Assembly: GCF_011761635.1 (NCBI RefSeq)
Contig: NZ_JAASRN010000002.1
Coordinates: 372,001 to 436,000 of the forward strand
Origin: Thermonema lapsum
GTDB taxonomy: Bacteria; Bacteroidota; Bacteroidia; Cytophagales; Thermonemataceae
Direction of reading: 5' to 3'
Length of the DNA stretch: 64,000 bases
Shown piece after piece: positions 27,456-35,028 of the stretch (the stretch's first letter is position 1; every line of letters begins with the position of its first letter). The notes under the pieces were generated by a model. The model had not been told where the DNA came from, did not search any database, and was given only the letters and a program-made list of their open reading frames with translations. Both the position numbers and the translations under genes were made by a program.

Positions 27456-29162
27456 TTACATTTTTTTGATTTTTTTGTATCCTACTTGAACAATTTGCTT
27501 CTTCTTGTCCAGTTGATTGATAGATACTTCGCAGTAGGTGCCTTTTTCGAGTTCGGCGCTGTAGCCGCTCATAGGCACAAGTTCCCCTTGATAGTGCTCG
27601 TATTCAATCAGTAGGCGCACTTTGTTGGGCTTGCCGGGCTCTTCCACCACTGCAGGCACCACTGCTCCTTGTTTTATCTTGCCGGTGTAAATCGTGGGGG
27701 ATTGCTGTGTTTCTTCTGGTTGTTGCGACTTTACTTCTGTTGCCTGCGGCTTTTCCTCCGAAATTGGTTCTATCTCTTCCTCTTCGTCCAGAATTAGTTC
27801 TATCCAACCCATGGGGGTAGCTTGTGCAGAAGTCAAAATACGACGACTCTTGGGAAAGTCCTCCGGGTTCATATAACCGCTTTTGGGCTCTGATTTGGGT
27901 GGCAAGCCTATTTTATAGTGCTCTAATAAGCGGATGTAATCTTTTATTTCCTGAAATGCCAGAAAAGCAGTAGTGCCATGGAAGCCGGTGGCATAGCCTA
28001 CATGCAGAATACAAGCTTTCTTTGATTGCTGTATGAGTTCTTCGTTGCTTTTTTTCAGTCCTTCGAATAGCTTCCGATTCGATTGAGCATGAGGCTCAAG
28101 GGTCTTGAGCCACTGGCTATCGCGCCCAAGCTGTGCAGCCGAGAACTGGCGAATGGCATTCCATATATGGGTCAGTATTTTTTTCCGGGCTTCCTGCATG
28201 CCTTCTTCAGCGTCAGGATTAAATTCTTTCCAATCGAAATCGAAAGCATAGCGCATCTTTTTGGCAATATCTTTCCATAGAATGCCCTCTTTTTCACTGA
28301 CAATTTGGTCATTTTTAGCGTCCCAGCGCTTACGCAAGACAGCCATTGCCTCCATGTCGATGTCCAGCTCAAAGTAAAAACAACTCCCTCGGGTTATCAC
28401 TTCTGCCCATGAGGTTTGTTCTTGTATTTCTATTTTTCCTTTTTTGAGGATGCAGATTTTGACCTTATCGACCATAAATTCCGGTGGCTGCTGCTGGTCA
28501 GCTATGGGGTCGCTCAGGCGCAAAAATTTCAGCACGTCAAACTTTTCATCTTTGTAACTGATTTTTTGTTCTTTTCCCACACCTGCATAAAATGCCATAT
28601 ACTCTATGCCTGCATCTATTTTTTCTTTTTTCACTTCTCTTTTCTTGGCTTCTTGCAAAGCCCCTTGAATGGACTTCTCTAAGGTCTCTCTATCGGCGCG
28701 GCGGGTGAGAAAATCGAACAAAAGCGCAGTGCGGATGGCACCCTTCAAAGAAGTAGCTGGGATATAAAGCTGTCCGTTGATTTTTTGATGCGCCTTGATT
28801 TCCTGTTCGGGGTAGCCATGGTCACGCAAGGGCACCCCTTGTCGCCCCCATCCTTCGAGGCATTTGGCGAACTTTCGTTTCAGGTTGGGGTCTTGTTCCT
28901 GCAAGAAGGCAGCAAAAGAGCTCTCTCTACGCAGTTTGCTCTGCGCCTTATTATCAGAAGATGAAGTCAGCTTTTGGGCATACTTCTCTACATGCTTCAC
29001 GTAAGCTTCTATCAAATTGGGCGCTTCTTCTTTCAAAAAGCGCTGTACAAGAGTCTCCGTCTGAAAATAGACCTTATCTTGGTAAACAAAGTAATCGAAA
29101 GGCTGATAATCACGCCCAGAGCCGATATGTACGGGGGTCAATACACGTAGTTTTACTTTCAT
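27456..29162 (-). CDS. csm5: Type III-A CRISPR RAMP protein Csm5 with extra C-terminal domain
   Basis: The subunit that caps the 3' end of the crRNA backbone in the Csm complex. The N-terminus has the RAMP ferredoxin strand and loop TPVHIGSGRDYQPFDY, then PATSLKGAIRTALL (~131-144), and a late glycine-rich loop HVGYATGFHGTTAFLAF. The core ends at about residue 458, close to the usual pattern TPMGWIEL. The protein is 568 residues, well beyond the roughly 350-450 of most Csm5. The excess is an acidic Glu/Gln/Pro-rich linker (about 459-489) and a basic ~79-residue beta-rich domain (490-568) that resembles an OB/cold-shock-type RNA-binding fold. It lies 20 bases after csm4. Confidence 0.88.
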   Translation of the reverse strand: MKVKLRVLTPVHIGSGRDYQPFDYFVYQDKVYFQTETLVQRFLKEEAPNLIEAYVKHVEKYAQKLTSSSDNKAQSKLRRESSFAAFLQEQDPNLKRKFAKCLEGWGRQGVPLRDHGYPEQEIKAHQKINGQLYIPATSLKGAIRTALLFDFLTRRADRETLEKSIQGALQEAKKREVKKEKIDAGIEYMAFYAGVGKEQKISYKDEKFDVLKFLRLSDPIADQQQPPEFMVDKVKICILKKGKIEIQEQTSWAEVITRGSCFYFELDIDMEAMAVLRKRWDAKNDQIVSEKEGILWKDIAKKMRYAFDFDWKEFNPDAEEGMQEARKKILTHIWNAIRQFSAAQLGRDSQWLKTLEPHAQSNRKLFEGLKKSNEELIQQSKKACILHVGYATGFHGTTAFLAFQEIKDYIRLLEHYKIGLPPKSEPKSGYMNPEDFPKSRRILTSAQATPMGWIELILDEEEEIEPISEEKPQATEVKSQQPEETQQSPTIYTGKIKQGAVVPAVVEEPGKPNKVRLLIEYEHYQGELVPMSGYSAELEKGTYCEVSINQLDKKKQIVQVGYKKIKKM

Positions 29163-29182
29163 GACAACAGGCTTTTGTAGGA

Positions 29183-30247
29183 TTATGAGTAATAGGCAGG
29201 AACGCTAAGAGCAAAACCATAATGAAAAAGGTCGTGAGGAACTGGAACTTTCAACTTAGACAAGGGTTTTACCTTGGTGAGAGCGCCATAACAAGTGCCG
29301 TCCGACTTGAAAGGCAGTACACTGCCCTCTTTTAGGCATACGACTCCATCTTTAGTAGCATTGTAAAGAAAGCCAGCCTTACCTTGCCGCACTTCCAGCT
29401 CATAAGCTGTAATTGCTGCGTGGGCTTGCATCTGCTTCACTTCTTCTGTGGTAGGGCAGCACAGACTCAAAGTAACCTGCGCATTGGCTTGTGCAGGCTG
29501 CTGCAATTCGAAAGGCTCGGGCGGTAGCACTGTAAACTTGCCTTTGCCTATGCTGCGGTTGCCACCTAAGCCGATGTGCGCCATAAAGTGCAAAGCGCCC
29601 AGCATCATCTCTTCGATGTAGGGGTCAGAAGTAGTGTAAAGGAAATACAAGCCGGCTTCGAGCGGCAGCACTTTGCCTTCACGCCGTTTTTCAGCTATCA
29701 CCTGCTTTTCTTCGACATAGAAGACCAAACCGGCTCCCGATTTCATCTTGGTACCTCCGGTCAAACGGTTCACGCCTATGTGCACATGTTCTTCGGAAAC
29801 GATGCGCACTGAAAGGTAATCTTCTGCCTGTTCAAGCTCTTTGACGATACTCCGCAATGCCTCGAGTTTATTAGGGGCTGCCAGCAGCTTTTCGAAATGA
29901 CGCTTAGGTAGCCATTTTACTTTTTTCAGCTTTTTGCGCTCGGTGGCTTCTGCTTTGCGCTCTTCTATGGAGCCTCCTTTGCGCATGCCTTCTGCCTGCG
30001 GTAAAAACAAAGGGTTGGGCAGGAAGTACTCGAAGCCTCCGTTTTTATCTTTCACACAGGGGAAAGCCGAGCTAAGCAACAGCGGAGGCTGCCCCTGCTG
30101 TTTATAAGCATCCAAGAAGCGTTCGAGACGCTCATTGCCATACACCATCCGTATGCCCCAGCAAATCAAGCCCCACAGGGTATCAGACCGTAGGTCGGTG
30201 CGGAAGGCGCTCTCCGAACGCAAGCGTATTGCTTTCAGTTTGGTCAT
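29183..30247 (-). CDS. csm4: Type III-A CRISPR RAMP protein Csm4
   Basis: The subunit that binds the 5' tag of the crRNA and contacts Cas10, 354 residues. It begins MTKLKAIRLRSESAFRTDLR and has SDTLWGLICWGIRMVYG, the Csm4 strand-helix pattern. Central VNRLTGGTKMKSGAGLVFY and the glycine-rich loop HIGLGGNRSIGKGKFTV (about 230) are characteristic. It is somewhat longer than the usual ~300 residues, mainly through a charged helical insert around residues 90-125. It lies 14 bases after csm3 and 20 bases before csm5 in the same operon. Confidence 0.9.
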   Translation of the reverse strand: MTKLKAIRLRSESAFRTDLRSDTLWGLICWGIRMVYGNERLERFLDAYKQQGQPPLLLSSAFPCVKDKNGGFEYFLPNPLFLPQAEGMRKGGSIEERKAEATERKKLKKVKWLPKRHFEKLLAAPNKLEALRSIVKELEQAEDYLSVRIVSEEHVHIGVNRLTGGTKMKSGAGLVFYVEEKQVIAEKRREGKVLPLEAGLYFLYTTSDPYIEEMMLGALHFMAHIGLGGNRSIGKGKFTVLPPEPFELQQPAQANAQVTLSLCCPTTEEVKQMQAHAAITAYELEVRQGKAGFLYNATKDGVVCLKEGSVLPFKSDGTCYGALTKVKPLSKLKVPVPHDLFHYGFALSVPAYYS

Positions 30248-30261
30248 GAGAAGCTTGCTTT

Positions 30262-31047
30262 TTAGGATAGTTGTTCAATAATTTTTTCGTAGATGTTGCT
30301 GGTAGTATTTTCGCAATCTTTGATACCAAGACTTTTCTGTAATGCTTCGAACTTATCTTTTGCTCCCTTTTCATAGTCTTCTCTCGAAAGAACCACTGGG
30401 GGGGCAAAAAGCAACTTCACCTTGCCGTATCCCCGGCTGCCCGATTTGCCCAAATAGTTGTTTTCGAGCAACTTTAAGGCGATACACAAGCGCTTGAGGT
30501 CTTCTGTCTTGATTTTTTCTAAGTCGTTTTCCTCCATAAGAAGGACAGTAAAGACCATTTCGAGATTGAAGGTAGAGCCCGGCACCACGCGTTCAATAAA
30601 ACGGGGGTTGGCAGCCGACGTCAAGCGGTTGAGCGTGTTTTCCGCTTTGTATTCGGTATAAAGCAATTCGCTATCGAGGTTTTTCCACATCTCTACGGTT
30701 GCTTCGTCGGGCATGGCGTCGCGCACCACCAGACGAGTAGGACCTGTCTCTTGTTCTTCATCAGCACTTTTGCCAAAGATGCGCACCACCTCTTCGGCAG
30801 TCGATACCTTGCCATCCTTATCTACCACACCCAAAAAGTACTCCAGCAGGCTACGCATTTTGCCTTTGATAGAACTGCCGGGCAGATAAGGATAGCGGGT
30901 GCGGGGGTCACGCACTACGGGCGAGTCCACCCCACCGATTTCGAGCTTCTCTTTTGAGCCGCCAATGTGCAAACCGGTCTCGACTTTTATCTTGCCACGT
31001 AAAATGATATTGGCAACCAACTGCGGATATTGAGAGGTATTGCTCAT
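30262..31047 (-). CDS. csm3: Type III-A CRISPR backbone ribonuclease Csm3
   Basis: The repeated backbone subunit of the Csm complex that cuts target RNA at 6-base intervals, 261 residues. The N-terminus holds the RAMP motif KVETGLHIGGSKEK. D41 in GGVDSPV lines up with the catalytic aspartate D33 of Streptococcus thermophilus Csm3, so target-RNA cleavage should be intact. The repeat-contact region LPGSSIKGKMRSLLEYF and the C-terminal glycine-rich loop GKSGSRGYGKVKL are also present. Target cutting by Csm3 normally ends Cas10 signalling, so this is a built-in timer. It lies 40 bases after csm2 and 14 before csm4. Confidence 0.95.
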   Translation of the reverse strand: MSNTSQYPQLVANIILRGKIKVETGLHIGGSKEKLEIGGVDSPVVRDPRTRYPYLPGSSIKGKMRSLLEYFLGVVDKDGKVSTAEEVVRIFGKSADEEQETGPTRLVVRDAMPDEATVEMWKNLDSELLYTEYKAENTLNRLTSAANPRFIERVVPGSTFNLEMVFTVLLMEENDLEKIKTEDLKRLCIALKLLENNYLGKSGSRGYGKVKLLFAPPVVLSREDYEKGAKDKFEALQKSLGIKDCENTTSNIYEKIIEQLS

Positions 31048-31087
31048 ATTCGTTCGGTTTTTGAATATCGGTTAATTGTTTTCTTCG

Positions 31088-31516
31088 TTAATTGTCACTT
31101 CCATAACATTTGTGGTAAGCCACCACCGACTCTACAAAGAGGAAAAAGCGCTTGAGTCCTTCTTCATTGCCAGCTTTTAAAGTTGCCTCTACTACCTCTC
31201 TCATGTCATCGGCAAAGTTCCCCACATCTTCATTCCTACCAGCAGCATAGGCAAGTTTGGGTTTGAGCATCAGTAGCGCCAGGTGCACATCCTCATATTT
31301 TCCACTGGCTGCAAAGTCGGTTTTGATGCGCAACACAGCGCTGAAGAAGTTGCGTAACTGATTGGTTTTTACATCCTTGCTGCGCTTTGCCAGCTCTTCG
31401 CTACATTCGATGAGCGCTTCTTCCTTCCATTGGTCGATGGGACCTGAGGGGAGTTTTAAAGGCGGTTTTTTATTGCCTCCCTTAGACGAGTTTTGTGTGT
31501 TTTTATAGCTTGCCAT
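31088..31516 (-). CDS. csm2: Type III-A CRISPR small subunit Csm2
   Basis: The all-helical small subunit that lines the target-RNA side of the Csm complex, 142 residues, the usual length. The N-terminal ~25 residues are polar and disordered (KNTQNSSKGGNKKP). The helical core contains the family pattern VKTNQLRNFFSAVLRI, then LLMLKPKLAYAAGR and GLKRFFLFVESVVAYHK near the C-terminus. It starts 31 bases after the cas10 stop codon and precedes csm3 by 40 bases in the operon. Confidence 0.9.
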   Translation of the reverse strand: MASYKNTQNSSKGGNKKPPLKLPSGPIDQWKEEALIECSEELAKRSKDVKTNQLRNFFSAVLRIKTDFAASGKYEDVHLALLMLKPKLAYAAGRNEDVGNFADDMREVVEATLKAGNEEGLKRFFLFVESVVAYHKCYGSDN

Positions 31517-31547
31517 AGGTTTTTATGTTTTGTTTTTGTACAAATGC

Positions 31548-33863
31548 TCAGTTCTTGAGTTTACGTGTTTTGATTAGCACATAAGAAGTGGGTAAGATGT
31601 AAGCACGCAGCAACATATCCTTCGGGGATGCGGGCTTTTCTGAGAATGCCTGCAGTATCACTTTGATGACCTCTTTCACCACCTCCAATTCGGCTTTTTC
31701 TATTACCTCGTGGGTATAGCCTCTGCGAGCAAACCAATAATGCAAGCCTACCATGCTGCGCCGCAGTTCCATCACATCCACCTCTTGTTGGTTTTTGAAA
31801 GAAACTTTGATGATTCGAAGAATACGGTGTACCATCGAGCGGCTTATCTTCCCCTCTTTTGTATCGCCTTCTTCCTGAGTGGCAGTATGCTTCAGCAAGG
31901 TGCCGGCAAATTTCAGCATTTGGGAATAAAGCCCCCAGCCCATTACTACCCCAAAGACCGACACGGCATTCTTGGCATTGGTGTGGCAGTTCTTTTGGCG
32001 TAAGGCATACATACCTTTGGCTGCTTCTTCGGCTTCGGCAGCCAATTCGGCAAATTTGGGCACTGGAAAATGGTCGTGGCAGAAGAAAATGCCAGCACTG
32101 AAGGTCAAGTTTTTGTTTTCGACACAGAAAGCAGAAAAACGCTGGCGCAGCTCATCAGCAAAATGCAAGATGTTGTACCACGAACCCACAACAAAAGCAT
32201 CATCGCCACCAGCATAGAGCACATATATCTGAAACTGTTCTGCCAAATAATTGATGTAGTGGCTGAAGAAAAACGCTAGTTCGCGGCTAAGAGACGCCGT
32301 GTGCAACACCGATGCCTTTTCGCCTAAGCCTATTTCGAAGAGAGCCCCAAGGTTGTCCACATCGAGGCGCAACACGCCCAGCAAAGGATAGCTAAGGGAC
32401 TCGCTTTCGTTGTAGCTCAAAGCTGCCAACTCAGAAAAATCCAAAGTCCTCACATGTCCATCTTTCTCTTTTTTGCTTGGTGCATACGTACCGAAAAGTC
32501 TGTAGGTATAACTTCCAGTACGTTCATTGTCGTAAGGAATGTAGGCGGTTGGCTTGGGATAGTTCAAATAAATGACTCTGTAGGCTTGCTTTTTTTCCCA
32601 AATTGGGGGCTTATTTACTTCCTTACGGTCTATGGAATAGGGGAAAAAGTAGCGCGTGTCCGTTTTTGTTTCTAAGTGAAATAATGCTTCTTCCTTCAAG
32701 GTCTTTTTCTCGTTTTCACTTAAGCTATTCTTATCAAAGCGCAGCTCAATGAGCGCATCGAGGTAAGGCAGCTCTCTGCCTAATTTTTCCATGAATGATG
32801 GAGAATACCCTTTGCGCTTTTTCAAAGACTCCAGTATGTCGGGCAGATACTGCAAGTGGGCTTGTGCTTTTTTGCGTTGCAGAGCAAAACCTAACTCTTG
32901 CATCCGAGAGCTAAAGTGTTGGTCGAGGTCTTGTTCCGAGAGAGGCTCTGTGGCAGCCAGCAAGAAAGTGGCGCTTCCAAACTGCTTCAACAATTCGTTG
33001 ATTTCCTGCTCTATCTCTTCTATGCTTTTCCCTTCGGGCAACAAGCTTGCCAACAAGAGGAAGTGCCCACCGCCGGCATAGAGCAGGTTGGCGGCTTCCA
33101 AACCCAACTTCTCAAGAATATAACCAGCAAAATAGTCGGTAAGAAAACTCACCAAGAAAGAGCGGGCGCGCAGGTTGCGTGCCGTGCCTTTGGCTTCGCC
33201 AGCTTCTTCTTGCGACACCTCGCCGTAAATAAAATCCTGAATGCCCTTGAAGTCGCCTTTCAGCAGCACATAGCGGGCTTGTGCGGGCGTGGTATTTTGT
33301 TGGGTAGCAATCGCTTGTTTAGCGGCAGCTACGCGCACTTCATCAAACAGACTGATGTATTCTGCGCCTTCCTGTATGGTGTGGCGTGCAGGCAAACGAA
33401 ACATGTACTTTTTGCACAGCTCAAAGAGCACCGTTTTGTATGCCTCCTCGCTGCGCAAGGACTTCATCTTTTCCAGCTCGGCTGCCAAGTGTTTGATTAA
33501 CTCTTTGTAACAATCAGGGGCTTTTTGCTTGGCTTCGCTTTCTTCAAGAGGGAAATAAGGGGATGCCGCCTTTTCTTTCCCATGCACTCTTTCCAGCTCA
33601 CTCCACGTGTACAGGGGCATGGGCAAATAAGCAAACTTCTTCTCGCTCAACAGCCCATGGTTTAGTTTCACATGCTTGAAAATAGAGCGTAAACAAGCAT
33701 CCTGCTTTATGCTGATGTGCTGGTTTTCGAGGTTGGTGGGGAGCTGTAAGCCACAACCCTCTACGGAGTTGCTTAATAAGGCTTGCGCCTCCTCAGCGTT
33801 CTTTTCCATGCGCAAGACATCATAAATGCCCTGCCAGAGAATGTGTAGGTATTCCGATGCCAT
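31548..33863 (-). CDS. cas10: Type III-A CRISPR protein Cas10/Csm1, HD nuclease motif absent
   Basis: The large subunit of the Csm complex and the cyclic oligoadenylate synthase, 771 residues. Palm domain 1 lies around 195-300 (LKGDFKGIQDFIYG, NLLYAGGGHFLL). Palm domain 2 lies around 490-640, with LRLDVDNLGALFE (499-511) and the catalytic VLYAGGDDAF with GGDD at 552-555, so ATP cyclisation should be active. The N-terminal ~190 residues do not contain the HD motif or the usual following His: the segment that in active Csm1 reads like SLYDH is here SLFDEVRVAA (171-180). No zinc-ribbon CxxC pairs are seen. The protein should therefore signal but not cut single-stranded DNA. It is the first gene of the operon. 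Confidence 0.93.
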   Translation of the reverse strand: MASEYLHILWQGIYDVLRMEKNAEEAQALLSNSVEGCGLQLPTNLENQHISIKQDACLRSIFKHVKLNHGLLSEKKFAYLPMPLYTWSELERVHGKEKAASPYFPLEESEAKQKAPDCYKELIKHLAAELEKMKSLRSEEAYKTVLFELCKKYMFRLPARHTIQEGAEYISLFDEVRVAAAKQAIATQQNTTPAQARYVLLKGDFKGIQDFIYGEVSQEEAGEAKGTARNLRARSFLVSFLTDYFAGYILEKLGLEAANLLYAGGGHFLLLASLLPEGKSIEEIEQEINELLKQFGSATFLLAATEPLSEQDLDQHFSSRMQELGFALQRKKAQAHLQYLPDILESLKKRKGYSPSFMEKLGRELPYLDALIELRFDKNSLSENEKKTLKEEALFHLETKTDTRYFFPYSIDRKEVNKPPIWEKKQAYRVIYLNYPKPTAYIPYDNERTGSYTYRLFGTYAPSKKEKDGHVRTLDFSELAALSYNESESLSYPLLGVLRLDVDNLGALFEIGLGEKASVLHTASLSRELAFFFSHYINYLAEQFQIYVLYAGGDDAFVVGSWYNILHFADELRQRFSAFCVENKNLTFSAGIFFCHDHFPVPKFAELAAEAEEAAKGMYALRQKNCHTNAKNAVSVFGVVMGWGLYSQMLKFAGTLLKHTATQEEGDTKEGKISRSMVHRILRIIKVSFKNQQEVDVMELRRSMVGLHYWFARRGYTHEVIEKAELEVVKEVIKVILQAFSEKPASPKDMLLRAYILPTSYVLIKTRKLKN

Positions 33864-34500
33864 AGTGTTTATGTTGTAGGTTCTGTGAATAAAGGGATAT
33901 GAGTAAGTGCCACTCTAATGCATTCTATTCTTGCATTGAATTTAAAGCATTGCACTTATTTACTTCTTATTCTGCAAGCTTGTAAACGCTCACTATTCCA
34001 AAACCCACACTGGCAGGGCGCCTACCGAAAGAATACATTTGAATGAAATATCAGGTCAAATGTATGATAAGCTTGCCTTTTTATAGCATCGCTTCTCAAT
34101 TCGTTCTGTGTATGTTCTACTTATATGGTTTCTCTGATTATCCACTCGTATGCTCTTAACAAAACACAGCTCTATTGCCCCGTAAGTAAGCACACCCTCA
34201 GACGGGCAAAAGAACCGCCCATGTAAGTGCAAAGCAAGAATTAGCCAAAAATCATGTAGTTTGTTGAAGGAGTGAATTGCTTCAAAAAATGTTTTACTGA
34301 CTTTCGAGTTTTTCATAAAATAACATGTAGTAGCATGTTCAATCTTAGAAATATTTTTTAAAAAACCAAAAAAATGGAAATGATTTTGAACAACTTTGGC
34401 TTTGTAGTTAGCAGCAAACAGGCAGTTTGTGGTAGAAAACACCAAAAGCAAGCACCTCATCTACTCAGAAGCACATGCAGCTGGCTACTGCTTTTTGTTT
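33864..34500. other. 637-base gap inside the CRISPR locus, no gene and no array
   Basis: This A+T-rich gap separates the csm operon from the two upstream CRISPR-associated genes and must hold the cas10 promoter on the minus strand. There are no direct repeats of CRISPR length. It holds an 8-base inverted repeat (34034-34041 with 34057-34064) and a shorter one, AACATG with CATGTT, near 34322-34340. A 134-codon minus-strand frame (34056-34460) lacks family features or an operon-like position and is not accepted as a gene. Confidence 0.55.
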
Positions 34501-34887
34501 TCACTTCAGTGAATAATAATCTCGGAAACGCACGAACTCAAAACGGACTTCCTTACGGTTATCTGCCAACTGCTGCACCATGCGGCGGCTGGTAGCCACT
34601 ACACAACGTATGCCGGCAGCCTCGAGACGTTTTACCAATTGATAACAGAAAGTAAATTCACCAGCAAGATGAAGAGCCAAGGGCTGTCGTTCTACAATCT
34701 GCTGTGTCATTTCCTCTGCCAAACGGTTCACTTCTTCTATGCCCCATTGCGGTGGGATTTCCGGGAAAGGCAGGTCTTCTACCGCCCCAAACTCACGAAT
34801 AGCAGCCTGCTTTTGCGCCTCGCCCCAACCTTCAAAAGGATGGTTGCTTAGGTTGATTAAACACTTTTTATATACTTGCCCACTCAT
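34501..34887 (-). CDS. Small CRISPR-linked protein of unknown family, possible CARF-like/ring-nuclease fold
   Basis: A 128-residue protein with no certain family assignment. The visible pattern is alternating strand and helix as in a small Rossmann-like fold: strand KCLINLSNHP (8-17), a helix, acidic-aromatic DLPFPEIPPQW (38-48), a long helix, strand-turn LHLAGEFTFCYQLV (72-85), then GIRCVVATSRR (92-102) and VRFEFVRFRDYY (114-125). The conserved-looking H/G-E-x-T-F and A-T-S-R-R loops sit where CARF-type proteins hold their ligand. It lies between a CARF-HEPN gene and the csm operon. The size and context suggest a cyclic-oligoadenylate-binding protein, perhaps a ring nuclease, but this is inference only. 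Confidence 0.6.
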   Translation of the reverse strand: MSGQVYKKCLINLSNHPFEGWGEAQKQAAIREFGAVEDLPFPEIPPQWGIEEVNRLAEEMTQQIVERQPLALHLAGEFTFCYQLVKRLEAAGIRCVVATSRRMVQQLADNRKEVRFEFVRFRDYYSLK

Positions 34888-35028
34888 AAGCAGATGTTCG
34901 TTTTATCATTAAAAACATGAAAAAAAAGAGCATGGCGTTCTGTCCCTCTTATCCGCTGACATGTAGGACATACAGTTCCGCAAAAATCACTTTGTTTTTT
35001 TCTTCTGATAACTTTTTCTTTTAAACCT

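Noticed and set aside
32069-32080. HD dipeptide in Cas10 (residues 596-597)
   Set aside because: It lies in the palm 2 region after the GGDD motif and not in the N-terminal nuclease domain, so it is not the HD active site.
34056-34460. 134-codon minus-strand frame in the CRISPR gap
   Set aside because: Its composition is atypical (many Phe, His and Cys), no domain is visible and it contains the inverted repeats; it is not spaced like a gene of the operon.
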